DNA from: Bedellia somnulentella
Taxonomy: Eukaryota > Arthropoda > Insecta > Lepidoptera > Bedelliidae
Direction of reading: 5' to 3'
Assembly: GCA_963576735.1 (NCBI GenBank)
Contig: OY755180.1
Location: forward strand, 17,884,678 to 17,948,677
DNA length: 64,000 bases
In this document: piece by piece, positions 11,901 through 23,900 of the stretch
Numbering within the stretch: the stretch's first letter is position 1
Layout of the letters: every line of letters starts with the position of its first letter
The notes under the pieces: generated by a model
Seen by the model: only the letters and a program-made list of their open reading frames with translations
What the model was told of the DNA's origin: nothing
Database searches by the model: none
Program-made: the position numbers and the translations under genes

Positions 11901-14900
11901 TATGTATGATAGCTATAAATCCTAAAGGGTAGCTAAAGTTTTTTTTCGTATATCGTTAGCTCACAGGAGAAAAGAAGGCCAAATAAAGGATCTGATGATA
12001 TTTTACTAACTGCATTTTTCAACGCATTATTTTTAGCCAAAACTATACGGAAGTAATCATCTTCAGGTGACCTACTCTTGAATCGATAAGGTTAATTTCG
12101 TCCACATTTATATCGTACTAGCCGTTTCGAAGGTCAAAGAAAATTTAATTGAAAATTTTTGGCGTTTACTACGCAACGAAACCGTTGATGGTACGTTGCG
12201 TACGGAGGTATAGCAAACAAATTTCGCACGTTAGAAGAGCTACAAATTGTATTATCGTATTCGATTTGAAGAGTAGACTTTCTGGGACCATAGCTCGCTT
12301 GAAATTATATCAAGCTCGTTGGTCGGAAAGAGATAAAGATATACAATATTTTTGAAGTTTGGCAAGATAGCAAGAAAGAAAGATTTTCATTTCTTGCCGA
12401 CTATAAATCAACAACACAATAGAACACATTTTACAAAAATAACACGAAACCATATACAAAAAATTATCATCATTTGCTTCCTAAAAGATGGCTGTTTTAA
12501 TCCAAAAGATTAGCAGTTAAAAGGACAATTTTGCAATCACTGCTAAAGTAACCTTACTCATTTCAGGGATTTATAGCCGAGAGTATATGTATGTTTGCTG
12601 TGTAGTGTCGGCTTAGAATAGCACTACCCCATTTCTTCCGGTGGGTGTACGTAAGAGGCGACTAACGGATTGGGGCTTTCAAGGGATTTTAGGGCGATGC
12701 GGTTGGAGACCCATCACCAAAAACCTTTATTTTTACCTTAGATAAAAACAATAAGAAGAAGATGCGGCAACCTCTGCCCGCGCGCGGTCCTACTAAACTG
12801 AGTACAATGTACTTGGTTTGCTTCGGTCGAGTTTAGTCCGCTACGATACTTCGACTCGACGAGCTGACATAATCTTTGGCATCGAAATTAAAATTTTCAC
12901 ACAATTCGCGCTTAAAATGCCTGACTGTGCCTTTATTCAGTGCACAAATCATTCAAGGCGTAAAAACAAATCACAGGGAATCACGTTTCATGCCTAAGTA
13001 CATCAAAAATATATTTACAAGCAAAATATTATTAATTTCGGCCATTTTATCCTTGAAATCTGACATGTTTAAGTGACAGAGACAGACTATACGAAACCTG
13101 TGAGTGACACGATACGATATATACCTGCGTGTGTGTTCGTATCAGTTCGTATGGATGTAGTGCGGTGTGGTGATAAACCGATAAGGCCCATATTTAGTTG
13201 ACAATTTGTACGCTCACGCCGCATCTTCTTCTTTTATTTTTATCTAAGATTTTTACCATCTTTTCCCCACTCAACTTCCAAAAGTGGCTGAGGAATTGAT
13301 AATTCCTTAGCTCTGGTTACCCCTTCAAGGAAAATATAGCCGTGAGTATATGTATGTATGAATACTAAAGTACATAACTCACTGTATCAACTGAAAGTGC
13401 AATCTCTCATTCTCTGCCCGCAGCTTCATCAAGTCCGCGGTACAAATGGTGCTGTCTTGGCCGCTACTGTCGAATGTCGTTTCTTCGGATACCGTGCTGT
13501 TTACCTCTGGAAATATTATTGGTTTAAATATATTATGTCTACATAATACTCAAACGTTCAAGGTACTAATACTACTGAACATCATGTGAAATTAATTAGA
13601 CTGTTTTGTTCATGAAAATCTCATGTGGGGATTATTACTAATAAATAAAGGAAAGAAAAATTTCGACACCCACGGGGATCGAACCCACGACCTCCGGGTA
13701 TACGCCCCTATCGCTCTGCCAATTGAGTGAAGTGTCAAGTGAAAGTCAAATTCTTCTCTCTTTTGTTTCTCTTACACTTTTTAAGTAGTGGCAGCATTCC
13801 CTTCCTCGAATTCTTTACAAATTCGGAAGTACTAGTAGCCACTTGACACTGTAGCTCAATTGGCAGACGGGGGCGAATACCCGAAGGTCGCGGGTTCGAT
13901 TCCCGCCTGTGTCGAATTTTTTCTTTCCTTTATTTACTCTTTATCTAAAGGTGTATGTAAGTTGATAATAAAATAAACTCACGTATATCCTTAGCGACAG
14001 CGGCTACTTGCAAGACGTGCCTAGTTTCGTGCAAGTACCGTACATCGGTACTGGCCGTCACCAGCATGCTGACCGGCTCGCCTCCTGATAACCCCGCGCC
14101 TAGCAGACGGGTTAGCTTGGATTCTCTGGGGGGGGGGGGTTGGTTATATAACTTATATAACAAATAATTTGAAGCTTTTTGTTCATGAAAACCTCATGTG
14201 GGGATTGTTACTTATAAATAAAGGAAAGTAAAAATTCGAACCCGCGACCTCCGATACGAAGCAGGAAGTACTGATACTCTATATCTTATAATGTCGCGTT
14301 TCATTGTTGTACATGTCTATTTTTTGTTGTATTATTATTGTTTTGTTGTATTTGTAAAATAACTGTTTTTCGTGTGCCTACAACGGCGAATAAACGTATT
14401 TTCTTTCTTTCTTTCTCCGGGTATACGTCCCCGTCCGTCCGTCCGTACGCGGGTTTGATCCCCGCCGGTGTCGAAATTTTTCTTTCCTTTATTTATTATT
14501 TATCAAATGTTGAAGTGTGTAAAGAAAATAAGACATGTATTAATAGAAATACTACGTTTATGCACATGACATTGGATTATACCTAAGTAGTCTAATAAAA
14601 CGAATAAGTTCGTAAGAATCGTTTATCTACTTTTCATAACACAAAAGTTTATAAGGTATTACAATTTTAAAACTCTCGCGGTTGGTAGACATTATATATA
14701 ACTAGCTGACCCGACAAACTTCGTACTGTAAATTTGCTTGTGCCGAACTTTAGGCGTTTTTTATGAAAAAATGTTAAGGATGGACAACCCTTAACACTTA
14801 TGATGATATGATGGGATATGAAAAATAAATGTTCGCTGATTCTCAGGTCTACTGAATATGCATGGAAAATTTGGTTAAAATCGGCAAAGCCGTTTCGGAG

Positions 14901-17900
14901 GAGTACGGAGACAAACATTGTGACACGAGAATTTTATATATTAGATAATCGGGATTAACCAACGAATATTTTAAATCACTTACGTGGTATGTTTGTCCGA
15001 CGTTTGACGTGTCTGTCTGTCTACTACTCCATTTCTTCCCGTCACTGTACATAAGAGGCGACTAAGGGTATTGGGGCTTCAAGCGATAAGGTTGGCAACC
15101 CATCACCAACAACCTATTTTTCTATTGTTTCCCCACTTAACTTCCAAAAGTAGCTGAGGAATTTCTCATTTATTGGTTATGGCTACCTTTTCTAGGGATT
15201 TATCGCCGTAAGTATAGTATATAGTAGTATAAAACAGCATAACAAACCTATAAGGCACCAAATTGGTAGCAAACCGGCTGGTCTGCTTTCGTCTCAGCAT
15301 ATTAAGGCACCGTTCCAGTACGTGAAGCGAGGAGTTAATAGCTCGCGATTCTAACATCCTCGCTCCGCTGTTGTTGGTTCGCATCGCTCGCTCGGACCCG
15401 GCGAGGTCGCACAGACGGATGTGGGAACTTCGGACGCCGGTTTCTGATGAAGGTTTCAGGTTTAAAATGGATGGATGAAGAGAAATTTTGGTGAAGAAGT
15501 GCGTATTTAAGAAAGAGTGTCATGGTTTAGATGGGTAGAAAAGATAAATTTGAGTAAAATTGTGAAGATACGCCTCGCGTCGGCGGATTTAAGAAACAGT
15601 GTCATGGTTTAGATGGGTAGAAAAGATAAATTTGAGTAAAATTGTGAAGATACGCCTCGCGTCGGCGGATTTAAGAAACAGTGTCATGGTTTAGATGGGT
15701 AGAAAAGATAAATTTGAGTAAAATTGTGAAGATACGCCTCGCGTCGGCGGATTTAAGAAACAGTGTCAGGGTTTAGATGGGTAGAAAAGATAAATTTGAG
15801 TAAAATTGTGAAGATACGCCTCGCGTCGGCGGATTTAAGAAACAGTGTCATGGTTTAGATGGGTAGAAAAGATAAATTTGAGTAAAATTGTGAAGATACG
15901 CCTCGCGTCGGCGGATTTAAGAAACAGTGTCATGGTTTAGATGGGTAGAAAAGATAAATTTGAGTAAAATTGTGAAGATACGCCTCGCGTCGGCGGATTT
16001 AAGAAACAGTGTCATGGTTTAGATGGGTAGAAAAGATAAATTTGAGTAAAATTGTGAAGATACGCCTCGCGTCGGCGGATTTAAGAAACAGTGTCAGGGT
16101 TTAGATGGGTAGAAAAGATAAATTTGAGTAAAATTGTGAAGATACGCGGGTGCAGAGGATATAATTAAAAGTAGAAATGTATAGCAGTGTCCAACGTAAC
16201 TATCGAGCTGCAGAGAGAAGCGAAATGAGCTCGAAAAGTTGGTTTGGCATTTTTGCACCCAATAAAAGCAATTATAACAAAATAAAATGTTCATTTATAA
16301 AGTGCAATTCTTAAAGGGGAATATTTTATGTGAATGAATGGTAATACACTTAGGACTCTTATGAAACACAAAATTATAATTCCCCCCACAAGCTTCGCTT
16401 CGCAACGAATCGAAATTGCATCCCATCCATTCATTGGGCAATCACGTTTCGTAAGAGAGCGCGAAAGTCATGTGTAAAATAAAATAATTTAGTAACAAGA
16501 ATTTATGTACAATTAGTTACTATAACGAGTGTGTGTGAATGTGCGCAAGAGTAAAGACTTAGACGAGTGCAAGTAAGAGGTAAGAGGCGACTAATGGTAT
16601 TAGGGCTCTTGTATTAATAATTTTAGTGCGATGCGGTAGGAGACCTATCACCAAAAATGTCTGAGGATTTTTTTACAATCTTTTACGCACTCAGTAACAA
16701 TATGGTTGAGGATTTCTTTGAAACTGGGGATTAATAGCTCTGAGTAAATGTATATATATATATAAAGCTGAGTTAACCATCATTTGGGGCAATATGCTGA
16801 GCCAGTTACCAATTTACTGTATATGGACTCTTTTTTTTCTTTGTGTTTTAATTTGCATTATTTTGTTTTATTTTTTGTTGTATGTGTATCCTCACCAGTC
16901 TCAGTAAGCAGCGTGATAGTAAAGCTTTTAGCGATAAGACCGCCAATTGTACCTCACTGTAAACTGTTTGATCATATTATTATTTTTGTAAATTTGTGTT
17001 TGATGTGCAATAAAGAGTTTTTCTATTCTAAAGATGCAATGCGATCATGACAGTGCGCGTGAACACCTCAAGTCTTACTTGATTGGGAATAGTATTGGGG
17101 TCATCGGCTACCCCTTCTAGTGAATTACACCCGTGAATATATCTATGTATTTATAATATAGACCCTTACCAGTCTCAGTAAGCAGCGTGATAGTAAAGAT
17201 GCTATACGCCCTAGATGAGTGCGCATTAACATCTCAAGTAAGAAGTAAGAGGCGACTAATGTTATTTGGGTCTTTTTAAATCATTTTTGGGCGATGCGGT
17301 TGGACACCCATCGCCAGAAACCTTTATTTTACAATCTTATTTTAATTCCAAAACTCTGGCTAGAACTTAAGTTTTTTTTTATCTGTTTCCTTACCAGTCT
17401 CAGTAAGCAGCGTGATAGTAAAGATGCAATGCGATCTAGACGAGTGCGCGTGGACCCCGGTGGCCGCCACCTGCAGGTTGTGTTTGCCGGCCACCATCAC
17501 GTCGTAGGCTTCTTGGCCGGAACGGACGAAGGCTTGGGAGGCTCCCTGGGGAATATATAGTTTTTAGGCCTACAAAGTTTCGTTATGATGAAAGAATGGA
17601 CATGATGTGCTAGCAAAAACATGAGTATCCCAAATGATCAGTTACAAGACTTTGCTCCAGTGTTCAAAATCAACTAACAAATAAATAAAGAATAAATAAA
17701 AGAAAGAAAAATTTCGACACAGGCAAGAAAAAAAATTTCGTTCCTTTATTTGTTCTTCATTAATTAGTAATAATCCCCACATGAGGTTTTCATGAACAAG
17801 ATTTAAATAAACTAACCAAATTATGTCACGTGATTAGGGAATGCAATCCCGCACTAAAATTTCAATTGCTGGATCACGCGGTGTTGAGAGGTTCAATCCC

Positions 17901-20900
17901 GCGGGATCCCGCGTGTTTTTTTAAAGTAATTGAAAAAAGAGAGGAATCCTGTATCATAAACGAGACTCATCATCATCATTAGAGCCTTCAACATCTTGTC
18001 AGATGATTTAAGCAGCGCCTATGCGAGAGAAGCATCCTCGCTCGTGGCTAAAAAGACCAATTCTCGAACGACACCTCCGTCCGCACTTCCGGCACGCAAA
18101 CCGAGAGTCCGGTGGAATGGAACTCACAGCGCAAGCATAGGGGGCAGGCTCAAATGTACAAATGCCCTCTCACACGACAAAGTACAATTTAGCCATGTGG
18201 GTTCCTCACAATGTTTACTATCAAAATTAACTTGATAAACTAACCACACATAATACTTATAAGAAAAGACACATTATTATTTTCACACTCTCTTATTTTC
18301 AAGAGATGCAGTGGTGTCCCACTGAGCTATCAATGTTGTCTTTATAAGCATTTAATGCACATTAAACTATATAAAAATATAAATTAAACAGGCATACCTT
18401 AACATACACAGCCCCATTTGAGTCTTCCCTTATCCTTAACTTAGATGATGAACGTCGAGAAGTGGGCACTAGCAGGTCATAGATAGCTTCATTATATATT
18501 TCTATGAATGATACCTGTAATATAGAATTACTCGTTTACATACTGTATATCCGAAACTTTCAAACCCGAATATTATTTTACCGAAAACTAATCGACTTTT
18601 TTTTAATTGCCATAATATTGTTTCACCGAAATTTCAAATACCATATTCTTACATTCCAGATTATCGATTGACTTTTTTTTTTCTTTACTATCATTATGAT
18701 AAACCACTAGAACGGATTCCCACAGAATCAAAAACCAGATATACCTTAATTCTGCAATATTGCTTTTCCGAAAAATCACTATTCCAAAAAATCATTTTCC
18801 ATACATTTGAAATACAGATGTATTGAATGATACCTACTGCTATGAATAATTTTGCAGGCATATTTTATGTAAGTAGTGTACCCCGCCCCCCGTCCTCGCG
18901 TGCGTAAAGCTGGCGTACCATGAAGCTGTATCGAGCTGGTTACTATGTCAAAAAACTCTGCATAAATAGTGCCTAATTAGTGTAAAACTAAAAAAAATAG
19001 TGCCTCTTTAGTTTAGGAAATAAACACCATTGTCACTGTGTACGCTGGCGTAACGTCAAGCTAGCGTACACATCGCCGTACTCGAAAACGGCTAATTGTA
19101 AAGCAACAGAGTTTACACGAAAAAACTCTGCCTAAATACTTCTCCCGTTATGCAAAATTTCATAACGATTGATCTTGTAGGAACAGAGATATTGAATAGG
19201 ACTTTTCAATGACATACCGTCCCGGCGTTATGCCAGCGTACACAAATAGTGCTTATAGAAAGGTACCTTTTCTTTTAATAAACTCTATATGTATAAATAG
19301 TGCCTCAAATTGTGCCCCTCTTAGTGTAAAAACATTATGCAAATACGCAGTGGAAAGATTTAAAAAATCTATGTTAAGTTTTAGGAACAAATGAATAGAT
19401 GTACAGACGCGATCAAAATGTATAACTAATGAAATTATGTAGGTAATTATAGCCGAAATATAGCGTTATTTTCTAATAGAAGTTACTTGTTAAGCATGAT
19501 GTGTTTTGACATAAATAAATTAAATAAGTATCTTTACCTACAACAAAGCATAATTTTAAATGCTAATGTGAAATGGACTGTTATACTTTTTCTCTCGCGT
19601 TTGAATGTTTGGTTGGCAGCAGGCAGTGGGGTGGTGGTGATCAACAAGCGCAGGCGACGGGTAGTGATGTACCAACTCGGAAAAAGCCAAACTCGAGTTA
19701 ACCCGAATTAAGTTATTCGAGTTAACTGGATGGGCAAATGAATGTTTTTTGAGTTTTGTCCAAATTATCCCATCTCCTTGGCTGAAATTCTTTAAAAAAT
19801 TGAATAGGCAAATCATATATTTATCTGTTGCAATTCTGTCAAATTAGAGGAAATTTGACAAGGCATAATATAGCTTCTACTTTCGAAATTTATTCAATTG
19901 AAGAAGTTGATAGGGGACAAGATGGTAGAAATTAAGTATCTTTGGTCAAGGATCTCCTACTGCATTGCCCAAAAATCATTTAAAAAGCCCCATAACCTTA
20001 GTCGCCTATATTGACATCTGTGGGTAGAAATGGGTAGTGAGTGACAATCTAAGCCAACACTGTACGGCACCAGTATTAAGTATAATATATAAATATAATT
20101 ATTTTATGAGTGATACCATACACTATTTGCACCTAACACGTACAGTCGTACACTCACTGACGTAGATTCGAATATATCGCAATATGAGCTCCATGTCGGT
20201 TCCATTTGGTGTTCGAATTCGAGTTACAGACTCTTTACTCGAGTGGATACGAATTGCGCCCAGTTGCAGTTGACATTAGACCTGTGTCGATCGATCATTT
20301 TAGACGACCATTTTTTTTTTGATCATTTTTATCTTGGGTAAGTACTTGTTTATTTTACAGTAACATTATATGTTCTATTAGGCCATTTAGGCCAAGAAAA
20401 TAGTACTAAAAAAATTTATTGTGTACTGTAATAATTAATACCTAGTTGTTTATGGCAAATTAAATGTAAGTTTTATGATAAACCTATTTCTTTTTGTTTT
20501 CCATTTTTTTACTATTTCATTTGCACTTCGAGCTGTATTTATAGGTAAATAAAGTTAATATTCTCCTAGATCGGTGTTTGACCCACGTTTCAGTTTCAAT
20601 TATAATTTTTAGAAAAAAAATACATAGCACTTTTCATCATACCTGTACCTGTACTATGAACAGAAATTAACACAGAATTTTTAATTAATCCACTGCGTAT
20701 TCGCATAATGTTTTTACACTAATAGGGGCAGAATTTGACGCACTATTTATACATATAGAGTTTATTAAAAGAAAAGGTCCCTTTCTATAAGCACTATTTG
20801 TGTACGCTGGCATAACGCCGGGACGGTATGTCATTGAAAAGTCTTGTTCAATATCTCTGTCCCTACAAGATCAATCGTTATGAAATTTTGCATAACGGGA

Positions 20901-23900
20901 GAAGTATTTAGGCAGAGTTTTTTCGTGTAAACTCTGTTCCTTTACAATTAGCCGTTTTCGAGTACGGCGATGTGTACGCTAGCTTGACGTTACGCCAGCG
21001 TACACAGTGACAATGGTGTTTATTTCCTAAACTAAAGAGGCACTATTTTTTTTAGTTTTACACTAATTAGGCACTATTTATGCAGAGTTTTTTGACATAG
21101 TAACCAGCTCGATACAGCTTCATGGTACGCCAGCTTAACGCACGCCCGTCCTCTATATGTAGCAAGCTGCAAGCAAGCAAGTATGCATATAAGCATGCAT
21201 CAGGCATTTAGGTGCTCGCTCCGCTGCGCTACGCTCGCTCGTTTTATACATAATCTAACCTAACCTAACTAAATGTGACCTACATACAAACAGGCATGCA
21301 TCCGCGTTTTATTTATACAATTTTTCTAACATAAATAATATCTAGTTAAAGAGATTTACGATTTGTAAGACTATAGATAAAGTTACTTCGGTCTTTTAAA
21401 CCTTTGGAATAATGAGATTATAGTAAAAGATATAGTTGGTAAAAGCAAAAAATTCATTTTAATAATCTGGTTTTAGTTTTTCTGGGAAGTACTTCAACAT
21501 ACTTCTAGAAAATGTATTTATGTACTAATGAAGTTGTGGAAAATAAAGCATCTGTGATACGTAAATTCTGTGAACCGTTTTCTGAATGTTTAAATTCGGA
21601 TTTAAGATATTCGAATCTTCGAAATGTTACCGTCTATCCCATATGGGGTTGGCAGAGGTACTAATACTTCTGAAACATCATGTGGAATTGTAAATATATC
21701 TTTTAACTATTATTGCTGTCACAGATATACAGTAACTTTTTAATTGTCAGATTCAAAAACCACTAATTAAAACCAAGCAATATGCATAATTTAATTTTAA
21801 ACTGACTGATGAAACCAGAGAAACTTATCATCAACTAAATATTTTATGTCATAATTATTTGGAACCTTCCTTTATAATTTATCCTGCAAGTTTGGAATTC
21901 AAGTTTAATTAAAATTACATATTTTAAACTCCTTTTTCTTCCACTAGTTATATATTTTTTCAAACAACATACAAATATAAACAACAACAAAATACTTTGT
22001 AATACTAACCCAAACATAATATCTAGTACGACTAGACAGATCATGGTTGCTTGAAGCCATCTCACTGCCAAGTTGTACACTCATCCTCCGGTATTTGTCA
22101 CGGAGGGGGGCTGACACATTGCGCAGATTCTTCACCCACTGAAAATTATTGTATGTATGTAAATTAATTATGCCAGAGAGGTTTGCCAGGATCGTACAAA
22201 GTGGCGATCGATAGTCTCTGCCTACCCCAATGGGAACTAACGGCGTGAGAATATGTATGTATGTATGTAAATTAATTAATACAGAAAAGTCTAATGCATT
22301 GTTTCTCATGGTTATTGTAATAGATGCTCAAAGGTGTAAATTAGTTGTTTTGCCCATCTTATAGGTCATATGTTCAGTAGTGGGAAATTTGTGATGAGCT
22401 GGTTGACATAAACTAGATTCATGTCTTAATAAGAAGCAAAACCTACACCATAAATTTAATAAAACATTTAATAATATAAATGACCAGTAGGACAATCCCA
22501 ACTTAGCAAGGATATTAAGAGAATTAAAAATACATATTAAAAGGTAGCCTGTATCATTCATAACTATATAAGCTATCTACTAATAAAGGCCAAACAAAAA
22601 TAAATCCAGCCATTTCAGAGATCAGTAAAAAAAACAGACATTGGGATAGGTAGAGACTATTGATCGCCACTTTATATGATCCTGGCAAATCTCTAGCTTT
22701 ATTAACATCCATCAATCTTTTCAAACATCATACATGTTCTTTTATTCTTCATACACCAGATGCCTGCCTGTTTGAGCACATTCTCTTGTTGGTCAAGGTG
22801 TGTCCTTGGTCCTCCTCTATTCACTTTAACTTCGGCATTGGCTCTATAAGTCTCTTTTACCAATTTACAATCATCCATCCTCTCTATGTGCCTAAACCAT
22901 CTTAACATTCATTTTTCTATCTTTTTTACAATATCATCTTTCACTCTATTAATTTACATATTTGTGTAGAGTATAGAAAATACTTCAGAATAACCTTTAT
23001 CAGCAAACTTAACTGGAAATGCCACAATGATGATGAAATGATTTACTTTGATTGAAATGATTAAGTTTTGTTTATCAAATAGGGGTGCTTTTATTCTCTC
23101 TAAATGAGCAAGTAAGTAATATATGCATAAGGGATAACATGCGGATGTCATAGGGTGTCCATAGATGCTACAGAGAAATTCTAGTCCTTTAAATATATTA
23201 GTTGAAGGTAGATGAACTATTGAGTATTCTATTAACTATTGGTAAATTAATTAAATTTTGTAAATCACCTGTAATTCATGTTCCTGCTGCACAGAACCAA
23301 GTCTATCAGGTACTCCATCACCAGGTTTATACAGTGGTTGCTGATCAGCATCAATGATCTTGAACAGGTACTCAAGTGAGCGAGGAACCAAACCTGGCGC
23401 GGCGACTGTGCCCATCAGAGTGTAGGTTTTACCAGACCCAGATGCTCCATATGTGAGAAGGGTGAAACTCTCGCCATCTATCAACCGCTTCAAATTGTCT
23501 TTTACCACATGTTCAAAGATTTGCTGAAATAAAATTATATTTTTAATGATAGACCAACATTTATTCTGCATCAGAATACAATTATTTGAATGCCATAAAC
23601 AGTTTTAATGTAACATTAATTATAATATATTCTATGCTGCTGCATGCTTAGGTAGAACATTTTCTTTAACATATTCTAGAGTCCTAGATTTTCTTAAGAG
23701 AGAGTAGTAGAGAGAGACTTACATAATAATAATATACAAAACATTTCTTATAAAATTTAAATTAAAAAAAAGTAGCAAATGTTTGATTCTAAGACTCTGA
23801 TGCCTTTTAATGGTATGATAGGAATAAAAATATTTGTTATATTTTAGATTATCTATCCATGTTATAATTCAAGTCTAATAAGATTAAACCATAGGTTTAG

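Larger units (their letters stand above)
12597..13363 (+). mobile_element. SINE-A copy split by a P-like mini-element
   Basis: The SINE occupies 12597-12736 and 13249-13363. The break falls in the AACCTTTATTTTTACCATC segment. Its other half ends in the usual GTGAGTATATGTATGTATG. An older SINE tail fragment (12562-12595) precedes it. Confidence 0.85.

Noticed and set aside
15504..16150. CRISPR-like array
   Set aside because: The 82-bp units are contiguous copies without unique spacers; it is a minisatellite in a eukaryotic intron.
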